From the NCBI GenBank assembly GCA_023419055.1, contig JAEZYO010000528.1:1-18900 (forward strand): DNA of 18,900 nt, given 5' to 3'. Positions 6,888 to 14,481 of this stretch are shown piece after piece (positions within the stretch are counted from its first letter, which is position 1; every line of letters starts with the position of its first letter). The notes below the pieces were generated by a model that saw only the letters and a program-made list of their open reading frames with translations, searched no databases and was not told the DNA's origin. Source of the stretch: Pseudomonadota bacterium (GTDB lineage Bacteria > Myxococcota > Polyangia > Polyangiales > Polyangiaceae). The translations under genes were made by a program, and so were the position numbers.

Positions 6888-7496
6888 GTGACCGACGCGC
6901 AAGATACGACCGAGCAGCGCTTCATCGAACGTCTGACAGGTCGTGACGAGCGGGCCTTCAACGAGCTCGTGCAACTCTACGAGCAGCGCGTGTTCCGGCT
7001 GGTCTTCCGCATGCTCGGGCGTCGCGACGAGGCGGAGGACATGGCGCAAGAGGTGTTCGTCCAGGTCTTCAAGGCCATCGGCACTTTCCGCGGCGACTCG
7101 AAGCTCAGCACCTGGATTTATCGCATCGCGGTCAATCTCTGCAAAAATCGAATGAAGTACCTGTCCCGGCGCCACAACGAGGCGCAGGACGAGTTCGAGG
7201 TGAGCGCGGAGCGCGGGCCGCTGACGGAGGCCAAGGGGGTCACCACGGGTGACGTGGCGCGGCCGGACCACTTGGTGGAGGGCTACCAGCTCGAGCGCAT
7301 CGTTCACCAGTGCATGGCCGAGCTCGATCCCGACTTTCGAGAGGTGCTCGTCCTCCGCGACGTCGAGGACCTGAGCTACGAGGAGCTCGGCGAAATCACC
7401 GGTCTCGCGGAGGGCACCGTGAAAAGCCGGCTGCATCGTGCCCGTTCCATGCTCAAGGCCTCGGTCGAGCGTAAACTAGGCGAGAAGGTAGGATGA
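6888..7496 (+). CDS. ECF-family RNA polymerase sigma factor (RpoE-like)
   Basis: From GTG 6888 the protein has 202 residues, typical for ECF sigma factors. Region 2 is at about 20-90: FNELVQLYEQRVFRLVFRML, then RDEAEDMAQEVFVQVFKAI and FRGDSKLSTWIYRIAVN (core binding and -10 recognition). An acidic linker follows. Region 4 is at about 140-195: LDPDFREVLVLRDVEDLSY and the helix-turn-helix YEELGEITGLAEGTVKSRLH (-35 recognition). The open frame reaches back to ATG 6711, but the extra residues are unlike the family, so the GTG just before TDAQDTTEQRF is preferred; its ribosome binding site is weak. The stop overlaps the next gene's start (ATGA), so the membrane protein is translated with it and is the natural candidate for its anti-sigma partner. 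Confidence 0.93.
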   Translation: MTDAQDTTEQRFIERLTGRDERAFNELVQLYEQRVFRLVFRMLGRRDEAEDMAQEVFVQVFKAIGTFRGDSKLSTWIYRIAVNLCKNRMKYLSRRHNEAQDEFEVSAERGPLTEAKGVTTGDVARPDHLVEGYQLERIVHQCMAELDPDFREVLVLRDVEDLSYEELGEITGLAEGTVKSRLHRARSMLKASVERKLGEKVG

Positions 7497-7831
7497 AGAG
7501 CGAAGCCAGCGACGACCTGGGTTCGCGGCCGAGCGCCGCGGACGACGTGTTCCGCAGCATGCTGCGCGGCGCGATGCGTGACGAGGGCCCCGCCCCGGAC
7601 GTGCTCAAGGGCTTCCAGGACAAGGTCCGCGAACGGAGCGGCGGCAAGTTCTACGCGGACGGCTGGAGCACCGCGCGCCACGCGCCGACCAACACGTACC
7701 TCATCACGAGCCTCTTGATGCTGGTGGCGCTCGGCTTGATCTACGCGCTGCTCCGCCCGCTCTCGGGCGAGCCCGAGCGCGTGCGCAACGCTCCCGCGCC
7801 GGTCAACGTGGTCGCGCCCGCGCCGAAGTAA
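7493..7831 (+). CDS. Single-pass membrane protein coupled to the sigma factor; possible anti-sigma factor
   Basis: A 112-residue protein with a polar N-terminal part (1-66), one transmembrane helix (about 69-87, YLITSLLMLVALGLIYALL) and a short Pro/Ala/Val periplasmic tail. The start overlaps the sigma-factor stop by ATGA and has GAAGG upstream. Position, overlap and topology are those of anti-sigma factors that hold an ECF sigma at the inner membrane. However, it has no cysteine at all, so the usual zinc anti-sigma HxxxCxxC motif is absent. The region DDVFRSMLRGAMRDEG (about 17-32) could be the sigma-binding helix. The anti-sigma role is inferred from context; the alternative is an unrelated small membrane protein. 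Confidence 0.65.
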   Translation: MKSEASDDLGSRPSAADDVFRSMLRGAMRDEGPAPDVLKGFQDKVRERSGGKFYADGWSTARHAPTNTYLITSLLMLVALGLIYALLRPLSGEPERVRNAPAPVNVVAPAPK

Positions 7832-7834
7832 CGA

Positions 7835-8341
7835 TCACCCGCCTCCGCGCACCCGCGCCGCAGCGAGCATCAGTAGCGCGAACGCGGCCCACGCGAACAG
7901 CGTGACGACAGCGCAGATGACGACCCGCACCGTCGTAGTCTTCGATTCATCGCGCGCCACGCCCGCGCACACGAGCGCTGCCAGGCTGCCGAGCAGCGCC
8001 GGCAACGCACCGCCCAACGCGACGATCGGGATCAGCGCCGACAGCGCGAAGAAGACGTACACCCAGCGCGGCAACGGCACGCCGTCGGATCCGGGGACGG
8101 GGTTGCCGCCCCGATTCAGGAGCAGCTTCGGTCCGAAGCGGCCGCTCTCGAGGCGCGCTTCGAGCGCGGAGCCGTCCGGAAGCGGAAAGGTCGAGCCCTT
8201 CGCGAGCACGTCGTGCGCGTTGGCGAGGCGAGTGACCTCCTCACCGTCGAACTTTACGCCGAAGCTCTTCCAACCGATCTCCCAGGAGACCGCGAGCCGC
8301 CTCGGCCCTCCCACCTCGAGCGCGTATTTCTTGGTCGGCAT
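7835..8341 (-). CDS. Hypothetical membrane protein with small beta-rich N-terminal domain
   Basis: A 168-residue protein. Residues 5-80 form a soluble, strand-rich domain (LAVSWEIGWKSFGVKFDGEEV ... FPLPDGSALEARL ... GPKLLLNRGG). The C-terminal half has hydrophobic helices at about 92-128 (two closely packed) and 138-162. The pattern of FDG-E-V and PDGS-L strands loosely recalls FAIM1-like beta-sandwich domains attached to membrane helices; I would not name it on that alone. AGAGGA lies 4 bases before the ATG, a strong ribosome binding site overlapping the stop of the acetyltransferase gene just upstream, so it is the last gene of that operon. Its stop is 3 bases from the convergent sigma-operon stop, leaving no room for separate terminators. 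Confidence 0.75.
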   Translation of the reverse strand: MPTKKYALEVGGPRRLAVSWEIGWKSFGVKFDGEEVTRLANAHDVLAKGSTFPLPDGSALEARLESGRFGPKLLLNRGGNPVPGSDGVPLPRWVYVFFALSALIPIVALGGALPALLGSLAALVCAGVARDESKTTTVRVVICAVVTLFAWAAFALLMLAAARVRGGG

Positions 8342-8350
8342 GCGTTCCTC

Positions 8351-9529
8351 TCAGAAGAAATCAGCGAGCGACGGCGCCGGTCCGCCGAACACCAGCGCGA
8401 GCTTTTGCTGCGTGGTGGAGCTCGCGCGCAGGAGACCCGCCCTCACGAGCTCGCTCGGCGTCATGAAGCCCGTGTAGAGAGACGCGAGCGCGCGGATGCC
8501 GAGCTCGGCATCGGCCGCGTGCGAGGGAGCGAGCATTTCGACGCGAGGGGTGCCCGCCGAGAGCGTGAGCCGATACGTGCCGCTGTTCTCGCTCAAGAGG
8601 TCGTCCTCGACGCGCAACGTGACGCCGAGATCGAGCGGCGGATAGCCGCGCCGCGCGAGCGCGTGCTCCACGTGCACGATGCGCAGCATCCAGAACGACT
8701 TCATCTCGATCGAGAAGACCTTCTCGGAGAAGGCGAACAGGTTGGCGTTGCTGGGCGGTCCCTGCCACTGCACCCGCTCGACCATCGAGCGGTGCTCGAA
8801 GAGCAGCGTGAGGATCGCCGCGAGCGCACCCGGGGTGAGCGCGACCAGATCCGAGAGCTGCAGGTTCTGAGCCGTCGCGACGTTGCCCTGCTGCGAGAGA
8901 TAGACGTACCCCTCGACCCCGTGCTCGCCTCGCACCACGAAGCCGCGAGCGCTCTCACCCATGGGTGCGCGCACGCGGTTCCACACGTAATGGCCGCGAT
9001 CCAAGTAGCCCGGCTGAGTGCGAGCAAAGGCGCGGTACGTCTCCTCGATCGCGAGATCGTCCTCCGGGCGGATCGGCGAAAGCTCGAGACCATGCTTGAC
9101 GCGCGGACAATCCGCCGCTCTCACGCTCCAGCGAAAGTGGTGCCCGGCGAGCTCGTAGCCGGCGGCTCGATAGAGCGTGATCGTCGCCGGGTACAGGCTG
9201 CTCAACGCGGTGCCCGCCGCTCGAGCATCACGCAGGCAAGCTTGCATCAGGCGCAGGGCGAGGCCCTTGCCGCGCGCGGCCGGATCCACGCCCACTCCCG
9301 CGACGCCGACGGTCGGCACGCTCTCCCCGCCGAACCAGTGCGCCATCGGGATCTCGAGCAAGCCCGCACACGGGACCTTCCCTTCCCGGAGGACGCGCAC
9401 GTTCTCGAGCCCGGAGTCGGTCAGCCACTTGACCACGCTCGGCGGGGGAAAGCCGAAGGCCCAGCTGATGATGCGGCTCAGCGCTTCGAGGTCGTCCGTG
9501 CCTTCGAGTCTCGCGTCGGCTCCCACCAT
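8351..9529 (-). CDS. Eis-like GNAT N-acetyltransferase with SCP2-type C-terminal domain
   Basis: About 392 residues from ATG 9529. An N-terminal GNAT domain has the acetyl-CoA loop VGVDPAARGKG (residues 79-89). LYRAAGYELAG carries the Tyr expected to act as general acid. A second degenerate GNAT domain and an SCP2-like domain follow (RVEDDLLSENSGTYRLTL). The chain ends in Phe (SLADFF). In mycobacterial Eis the C-terminal Phe carboxylate serves as catalytic base, so the matching end is meaningful. Eis enzymes acetylate amines of aminoglycosides and other substrates; the natural substrate here is unknown. A TTG start at 9568 adds 13 residues, but ATG 9529 sits just before the domain. It follows the darP stop closely on the same strand. 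Confidence 0.85.
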   Translation of the reverse strand: MVGADARLEGTDDLEALSRIISWAFGFPPPSVVKWLTDSGLENVRVLREGKVPCAGLLEIPMAHWFGGESVPTVGVAGVGVDPAARGKGLALRLMQACLRDARAAGTALSSLYPATITLYRAAGYELAGHHFRWSVRAADCPRVKHGLELSPIRPEDDLAIEETYRAFARTQPGYLDRGHYVWNRVRAPMGESARGFVVRGEHGVEGYVYLSQQGNVATAQNLQLSDLVALTPGALAAILTLLFEHRSMVERVQWQGPPSNANLFAFSEKVFSIEMKSFWMLRIVHVEHALARRGYPPLDLGVTLRVEDDLLSENSGTYRLTLSAGTPRVEMLAPSHAADAELGIRALASLYTGFMTPSELVRAGLLRASSTTQQKLALVFGGPAPSLADFF

Positions 9530-9583
9530 GGCGCGAAGGAGCTTGCCCGACCTCGCGTGCTCGAGCAAGCGTTCGACTCGCGT

Positions 9584-10126
9584 TCAGCCGCGGAGCACGC
9601 GCCGAACGGCTTCGGCGAGCGTGAGCTCGGCCTTCTCTTTGCGGTTCGAGGTCGCGCGTTGGACGTTCTTCACGAGCGTGCGCAGGTGGCCGCGATCCGC
9701 CCTCGGGTTCAGCTGCATCAGCTCGGCGAGCGCCGCGTCGCCCTCGCCGACGAGACGCACGACCCAGGCGCCCTCCTCGCCCAACTGTTCACCCTCCGGG
9801 ATGACACCGTGCACGCGCAGCGTATCGAGCTTGACGCGGATCTTGGACCAGTCGGCGTCGCGGAGCAGGTTTCGGATCTGCCGGATCTGACGCTGGCGCG
9901 CGGGCTTGCTCTTGATCAGGCGCGCGTCGCGCACGGCGTCGAACACGTCTTCCGGTAGCCCGAGCTTCTGGGTCGCCGCGTCCTTCAGGTTCACGAGCTC
10001 TTCTGCCATGCGCTCGAGCGCCTCTTCGCGCACGCGCGCGGCGCGCCGCTCGTCGGCCCTGGAGGTTCCGTCCTCTTCGGGCGCTTCGGGTTGGGTGGTG
10101 TCGATCTGGAAGCGAGGCTTGGCCAC
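9584..10126 (-). CDS. darP: DarP/YjgA family ribosome-associated protein (DUF615)
   Basis: A 180-residue, highly charged helical protein; E. coli DarP has a similar length. The family core is clear: LPEDVFDAVRDARLIKSKPA followed by RQRQIRQIRNLLRD (about residues 65-98), then LMQLNPRADRGHLRTLVKN near the end. DarP helps late maturation of the 50S ribosomal subunit. The frame stays open far upstream, but the GTG at 10126 is preceded by GGGAG at 4-base spacing and begins AKPRFQIDTTQP, so it is chosen; the upstream part is Arg-rich and lies over the repeat region. It is the first gene of an apparent operon with the acetyltransferase and a membrane protein. Confidence 0.85.
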   Translation of the reverse strand: MAKPRFQIDTTQPEAPEEDGTSRADERRAARVREEALERMAEELVNLKDAATQKLGLPEDVFDAVRDARLIKSKPARQRQIRQIRNLLRDADWSKIRVKLDTLRVHGVIPEGEQLGEEGAWVVRLVGEGDAALAELMQLNPRADRGHLRTLVKNVQRATSNRKEKAELTLAEAVRRVLRG

Positions 10127-10304
10127 GAGTCTCCCGGGACTTTGGCACCGGCAGGGGTCCGCGTCGACGATCTGCGATTCGAGCCACGCTTTGCGGCGTC
10201 TTCCGCCTGGACGCGCAGGCCAGACTCCCTGATCACACGTGCCACGCGCGCCGCCCCGCTCAGAGTTGAAGCGAGCTCTTGTTTCGCGACGCCCGCACCG
10301 TCCC

Positions 10305-10402
10305 CACTCGAGGCACTCAGTAGTTCTCACTCGAGCGGCGCGCCGCTCTTGTGCGAGGCGCGTTCGATTCTCACTCGAGCTACGCGGTCGATCCCACTCG
10401 GA
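10305..10402 (+). repeat. Degenerate 22-23-bp tandem repeats with CACTCGAG core
   Basis: Cores lie at 10305, 10328 and 10372 (exact CACTCGAG), 10395 (CACTCGGA), and a degenerate one at 10351 (GTGCGAGG). Steps are 23, 23, 21 and 23 bases, about two helical turns. Units tend to end in TCT or TCC before the next core. TTCTCACTCGAGC is exact at 10324-10336 and 10368-10380. They could be iterated protein-binding sites. Confidence 0.55.
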
Positions 10403-10449
10403 TCGTGCGTTTCTAGAAGGAAATCTGCGGCGTTCGTCTTCGCGCTGCT
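10396..10449 (+). repeat. Direct repeat copy A (about 54 bp) upstream of the Rpn gene
   Basis: It starts ACTCGGATCGTGCGTTTC and ends GCGCTGCT, and aligns with copy B at 10490 over its whole length, with a 3-base gap and about 42 of 51 aligned positions identical by eye. Its centre has a TTTC-N6-GAAA dyad followed by TCTGCG. Confidence 0.65.
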
Positions 10450-10489
10450 CGATCAAACCTTGGGCGACGCCGCCACGAAGTGCAGCGTG

Positions 10490-10540
10490 ACTCGGGTCGT
10501 GCATTTCGAAGAAGAAATCTGCGACTCTCTTCACGCTGCT
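10490..10540 (+). repeat. Direct repeat copy B (about 51 bp) upstream of the Rpn gene
   Basis: The second copy, 94 bp downstream of copy A. It starts ACTCGGGTCGTGCATTTC and ends ACGCTGCT. The central dyad ATTTC-N6-GAAAT is one pair longer than in copy A, while the six spacer bases differ most between copies. Conserved arms with a variable spacer fit a protein-binding site or RNA hairpin. Confidence 0.65.
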
Positions 10541-10651
10541 TCATGTGGACGCTGGCACGTCGTCTTCGATGTCGAGCTTCGCACTCGATTTCACGTCGAC
10601 GACTCGTATTGCATCGCACGGGCGAGCGCAGGTCGTGTATGGTTCCGGTCG

Positions 10652-11656
10652 GTGGCGGAGCCGAACAGTCCTCATGACGCGCTGTTCAAGAGCGCGTTCT
10701 CGAACCCGGAGAACGCGGCGGCGCTCTTTCGTGCGATCTTGCCGGAACGTCTGCTCGCCGCGCTCGATCTGTCCACGCTCACCGCCGAACCCGGCAGCTA
10801 CATCGACGACCAGCTCGCGAGCGCTCACTCGGATCTGCTCTTCTCCGTGAACCTTGCCGGGCGCCCTGCTTACCTTTACACGCTGCTCGAACACCGGAGC
10901 TCGCCCCACGAGCTCATGCCGTTGCGCTTGCTGAAGTACATGATGCGGATCTGGGAGCGGCACGTCGACGAGCACGGTCAGGGCAAGCAAGCGCTCCCGC
11001 TTCCGTTCATCGTTCCGATCGTGGTCCACCACGGTGAGGGCGGATGGACCGCTGCCACCCGGCTCGAAGAACTGTTCGACGAAACGCTCGCGGCAGAGCT
11101 CGAGTTCGGACCACTCCTCCCACGTCTCGAGTTCTTGCTCGATGACTTGAGCGGTCTCTCGGATGAGGAGTTGCGGCGTAGAGCCCACGGGCTCGGGCCC
11201 GCTTTGTCGCTGTGGGCGCTACGTGACGCCCGTAATTCGGGGCGCTTGGAGTCATCGGCGCACCGCTGGCTGGGCGCGCTACTCGAGCTTGCGCGCGCCG
11301 AAAGCGGCCGGGAGGCGCTCACCGTCATTTTTCGCTATCTTTGCGTGGTCGCCGACGAGTCGATCACGGTGACTCTGTACTCGACCCTCTCGGAACATTC
11401 TCCCGAAGCCAAGGAAGCCCTCATGACTTTGGAACAAGCCCTCCTAGCTCGCGGTGAAGCACGTGGTGAAGCTCGCGGTGAAATCAGGGCGAAGGTCAAG
11501 GCAGTGCTCGACGTGCTCGAAGTTCGAATGCTGCCGGTCTCGGCGGAGCAACGCGCTCGGATCGAAGCGTGCACCGAGCTCGAGCTCCTCGACCGCTGGC
11601 ATCGCGCGGCCGTGACGGTCTCCGTCACGAGTGACCTCTTCGCGCTCTCTTCCTGA
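10652..11656 (+). CDS. Rpn-family recombination-promoting nuclease / putative transposase (PD-(D/E)XK)
   Basis: From GTG 10652 the protein has 334 residues. The family start, SPHDALFKSAFS, is at 6-17. The PD-(D/E)XK core follows: D61 in SDLLFSV, then E80-H-R82 in LYTLLEHRS, then LMPLRLLKYMMRIWERH and PLPFIVPIVVHHGEGGW, all typical of the YhgA/Rpn group (formerly called transposase_31). Family members are DNA endonucleases that raise RecA-independent recombination. The C-terminal third is helical and carries an RGEARGEARGE repeat (near 267-277). The open frame extends to 10091, but the upstream part is repeat-derived. The start has no clear Shine-Dalgarno sequence. No inverted repeats or target duplications flank it, so it is not an insertion sequence. 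Confidence 0.85.
   Translation: MAEPNSPHDALFKSAFSNPENAAALFRAILPERLLAALDLSTLTAEPGSYIDDQLASAHSDLLFSVNLAGRPAYLYTLLEHRSSPHELMPLRLLKYMMRIWERHVDEHGQGKQALPLPFIVPIVVHHGEGGWTAATRLEELFDETLAAELEFGPLLPRLEFLLDDLSGLSDEELRRRAHGLGPALSLWALRDARNSGRLESSAHRWLGALLELARAESGREALTVIFRYLCVVADESITVTLYSTLSEHSPEAKEALMTLEQALLARGEARGEARGEIRAKVKAVLDVLEVRMLPVSAEQRARIEACTELELLDRWHRAAVTVSVTSDLFALSS
11450..11485 (+). repeat. In-frame 12-bp tandem repeat in the Rpn gene (three units)
   Basis: Three successive 12-base units of the form CGY-GGT-GAA-NNN encode RGEA, RGEA and RGEI. The third bases differ between units. The period keeps the frame, so copy-number change would alter linker length without breaking the protein. Such GEAR repeats are common in this family's C-terminal linker. 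Confidence 0.7.
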
Positions 11657-11874
11657 GGCTGCCGTCAGGAGGCCGGTGAAGCCTGGCTGCGCTTCGTTCC
11701 CTGCGAGCCCTCGGATTGTGACGGCGTGCTCGTCGCCGCGCCAATCTTCTCCGCGGTGAAGCTCGATGAGGATGCGGCTCTCCTGCTCACGCGCGTGGCT
11801 ATCGTGAGCGAGCCTGTCGTCGGGCCACGGCTGTCCAGCGTGACCGCGGATCGCTTTCAGACTACCGTCCTGCC

Positions 11875-13617
11875 ATGCGCTGGGTCTTGGGTCTGAGTCT
11901 GCTTCTGGCGGTATCGTGCTCTCGCCGTCCTGACGCCAAGACCCTCGCCAGTGGGGCTCCTCCAGCACCCGTCGAATCGTCGAGCTCCTCACCGCCGCCC
12001 GCTCCGGCGTCGAATTCCGACTACGACGCGGACGGCTTCGTGTACGCGCGGCTCGAGAAGTCGGTGGCTCCCGTGCCCGCACGCTTCTCGGCGCCGCTCC
12101 CGACCTCGCTCGAGGAGTTCGAGCGCTCCGAGGCGTACCCGCCCCACGGACAGCTCGCGCTCGCGCTCTGCAACGGCGACCGAGATGTCGCAGGACGCTA
12201 CCTCACTGCGATCCGGGGCGCTGCCCGGCGCGGCGCGATCGACGAGCCCTTGCGCGAAGCGTTCAGCGGGCTCGTGGGGTACTGCGAATCGAAGCCGTTC
12301 TGCGAGTGGGGTGCCGCGGCTGCCGGCATCGAAGCCGACCCCAAGGTGCGCGAGATCTTGTTCTCGGCGATCGAGCGTTGCGGCTCGATCGCGCTGCCGG
12401 CGATCGAGCGCGATCCTGCGGCTGACCAGGCGCTGATCAATCTCTACTTCGGGGCCTTCCGCGGCGAGCTGCCTTTCACGCCTCGCTTGCAGCAGGCCGT
12501 GAAGACCTTGGTGAAGACGAAGAAGGGGAAAGATCTGCGCTCGATAGCGATCGCCCTCTCGAACGTGAATGACGAACGGGTAGTAGCTTTCGTCGAGGCC
12601 ACGAGGAAGCCGCTCGATGCCGAGTCCCGCGCCTGGCTCGCGATCGCCTTTCGCGACCAGCCGAAAGCCGAGGCTCAGTTCCTGGAGGCCTGCGAGCACC
12701 CGAGCGTCGAACACGACCCGATGTGTAGCCGGAGCGACTGGAAGGGCGGGACGGCGGGCGCCGGCACTTTCGAAGATCGGGTCCTCGCGCGCGAAATCAA
12801 CAGCCGGAGGTGGCTCGCCGAGCATCCCGATCGCGCCGTGCCGCTCAAGCTCGCGCTCAAGGCCTGCGTCAAGCGCGCGTCGAAAGGCTACCATCGTGTT
12901 GACTGCCTCCGCGACTTGGCCGCGCATTTCTGGCCGGACGCTCACGACCTCGTGCGCCGCGCCGGGAAGTCGGCATTCGCCAACGAGCCGTACCAGCGCG
13001 AGCTCGCGAACGCCCTCTTCCGCTTCCCGACGCAGGCTGCGCTCGTCGAGCACTTGCGGACCCTGGAGCTCGTCCCCGCAGCGCTCGTGCTTCGTCCTCC
13101 TCAGAACGAGGAGGAGGACGAGGTGACGTCCGCGCGCGGCGTGCTCCACGCCGCGGGGCGCCTGCACTACTTCGATGTCGAGACCGACCAGTCCCCGAAC
13201 GAGCACGACGCGCTGCTCGTCGAGCTCGCCGCGCTCGCCGGAAAGGAGCTCTCTGACGTGCGCTTCGAAGAAGTGGCGCCCGATCGTGACGCCCCTCGCA
13301 ACGAGGACGGAGAAGGCGCGCAGCCGTATCGCCTGCGCGCGTACGCGAACGGTCAGCGCTACTCCCTCGACGCGAAGGACTACGGCGACTGGTACGATCT
13401 GGAGGCGGTGCTCGGACTGCTCAACTCACTCTTACGGGAGAGAGGCTCGAGCGTTCGCTTCCTTCTGCTCTACACCGGCGATCAGACGGCGAGCGTCGCG
13501 GCCGGCAAGCGCGACGCGCTGGTGCAGCTCGTGAGGGAAGGCTTGCTCGCCGTCTCGGGGTCCGAGAGCGCTCGCGAGTCGGGGCAAGCCTTCGAGCGCG
13601 AAGTGCTGGGCGACTGA
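11875..13617 (+). CDS. Large predicted lipoprotein, unidentified
   Basis: A 580-residue protein. Residues 1-15 are a short lipoprotein signal (MRWVLGLSLLLAVSC, Cys15 as the lipid site, with Ala at -3 a little off consensus). A Ser/Pro/Ala linker follows to about residue 47. The middle (about 60-400) is helical, with repeated short helix pairs that could be HEAT- or TPR-like (for example LALALCNGDRDVAGRYLTAI and LRSIAIALSNVNDERVVAFV). Several cysteines there could form disulfides in the periplasm. The C-terminal 150 residues look like a separate alpha/beta domain (YRLRAYANGQRYSLDAKDY ... VRFLLLYTGDQ). I do not recognise a family. It ends 4 bases from the convergent phosphatase gene. Confidence 0.75.
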   Translation: MRWVLGLSLLLAVSCSRRPDAKTLASGAPPAPVESSSSSPPPAPASNSDYDADGFVYARLEKSVAPVPARFSAPLPTSLEEFERSEAYPPHGQLALALCNGDRDVAGRYLTAIRGAARRGAIDEPLREAFSGLVGYCESKPFCEWGAAAAGIEADPKVREILFSAIERCGSIALPAIERDPAADQALINLYFGAFRGELPFTPRLQQAVKTLVKTKKGKDLRSIAIALSNVNDERVVAFVEATRKPLDAESRAWLAIAFRDQPKAEAQFLEACEHPSVEHDPMCSRSDWKGGTAGAGTFEDRVLAREINSRRWLAEHPDRAVPLKLALKACVKRASKGYHRVDCLRDLAAHFWPDAHDLVRRAGKSAFANEPYQRELANALFRFPTQAALVEHLRTLELVPAALVLRPPQNEEEDEVTSARGVLHAAGRLHYFDVETDQSPNEHDALLVELAALAGKELSDVRFEEVAPDRDAPRNEDGEGAQPYRLRAYANGQRYSLDAKDYGDWYDLEAVLGLLNSLLRERGSSVRFLLLYTGDQTASVAAGKRDALVQLVREGLLAVSGSESARESGQAFEREVLGD

Positions 13618-13621
13618 GCGG

Positions 13622-14395
13622 CTACTCGATCCAGCGCGCGAGCACGCAGGTGATGTTGTCGGGCCCGCCGTTCTCGTTGGCGTTCTCGATCAGGCGCTGC
13701 GTGGCCGTCGGCAGGTCGGGCGCGCTCACGACGATGTCGAGCAGGCGCTGATCGTTCACGGGGCCGCACAAGCCGTCGCTGCAGAGCAGCATCGCGTCTC
13801 CGGCGCGGGGCGACTCGAAGCGCGTGTCGACCTTGACGGTGTCCTTCATCCCGAGGGCGCGCACGATCACGTTCTTGTGCGGGAAGTTCGCGATTTCTTC
13901 CTCGGTGAGGTGCTTCATTTTCTTGTAGTCGTTGAGCAGCGAGTGGTCCTCGGTCAGCTGCTCGATGGCGCCGTCGCGGATGCGGTACACGCGGCTGTCG
14001 CCCACGTGCGCGACGTAGACGCCGTCCTCCACGGCGAACAGCGCGGCGAGGGTGGTCCCCATGCCGCGCTGCTTCGCGTTCTTCTGCGCCGTCTCGTAGA
14101 TGCGGAGGTTACAGAGCTTGATGCCGGTGATGAGCCGGTTCTCCTCGTAACCCTTGGAGCGGTCCATCTTGTAGGGCCACGTCCGCTCCGGATCGTCCGC
14201 CGTCGCCGCGAAGAAATCCTTCAGGGTGTCGACGGCCATCTTCGAGGCGACTTCCCCCGACGCATGACCACCCATACCGTCAGCGACGACGTAGAGACCG
14301 TACTCCGCCATGATGGCGAAGTTGTCTTCGTTGTGACTGCGCTTTCGGCCGACGTCGGTCTGGCCGGCTACCTCGATGCGAAGGGGCCGAGACAC
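13622..14395 (-). CDS. PP2C-family protein serine/threonine phosphatase
   Basis: A 257-residue, metal-dependent, cytosolic phosphatase that removes phosphate from Ser/Thr, the usual counterpart of bacterial Hanks-type kinases. All motifs are intact: RSHNEDN (Asp24), VVADGMGGHASGE (Asp39-Gly40), GMGTTLAALF, HVGDSRVYRIRDG, LTEDHS, LLCSDGL (Asp207) and GGPDNIT (Asp246). There is no membrane segment. Length and layout match Stp/PrpC. The start is GTG 14395 (SRPLRIEVAGQTDVG). No kinase gene is in the window. It lies 105 bases downstream of the HtrA-like gene on the same strand, so the two may be expressed together. Confidence 0.95.
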   Translation of the reverse strand: MSRPLRIEVAGQTDVGRKRSHNEDNFAIMAEYGLYVVADGMGGHASGEVASKMAVDTLKDFFAATADDPERTWPYKMDRSKGYEENRLITGIKLCNLRIYETAQKNAKQRGMGTTLAALFAVEDGVYVAHVGDSRVYRIRDGAIEQLTEDHSLLNDYKKMKHLTEEEIANFPHKNVIVRALGMKDTVKVDTRFESPRAGDAMLLCSDGLCGPVNDQRLLDIVVSAPDLPTATQRLIENANENGGPDNITCVLARWIE

Positions 14396-14481
14396 TCGAA
14401 ATTCCGGAGGATTCTGGGGCCTGGGCGACCCGACTCGATATCCTTCCCTGCCCGGGGTTCTGCTGTCAACGTGACTCGATG

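Larger units (their letters stand above)
10127..10651. other. Repeat-rich intergenic region between darP and the Rpn-family gene
   Basis: This 525-bp divergent gap holds no gene I can support, although frames stay open through it on both strands because stops are rare. It contains a phased series of CACTCGAG-type repeats (10305-10402) and two longer direct repeats (10396-10449 and 10490-10540), with a possible weaker third copy starting near 10583 at the same 93-bp step. The promoters for both flanking genes must lie here. Confidence 0.65.

Noticed and set aside
10305..10402. CRISPR array
   Set aside because: The repeat units are too short (only 8 conserved bases), degenerate, and lack 30-40-base unique spacers; no cas gene is nearby.
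10652..11656. Rpn-family gene as part of an insertion sequence
   Set aside because: No terminal inverted repeats or target-site duplication are visible, and this family is a nuclease group rather than a classical transposase.
11657..11896. 79 stop-free codons directly after the Rpn stop, in the same frame, with coding-like codon choice
   Set aside because: No start codon with a ribosome binding site and no recognisable motif; open frames of this length are frequent at this GC content. It could be a gene relic, but there is no support.
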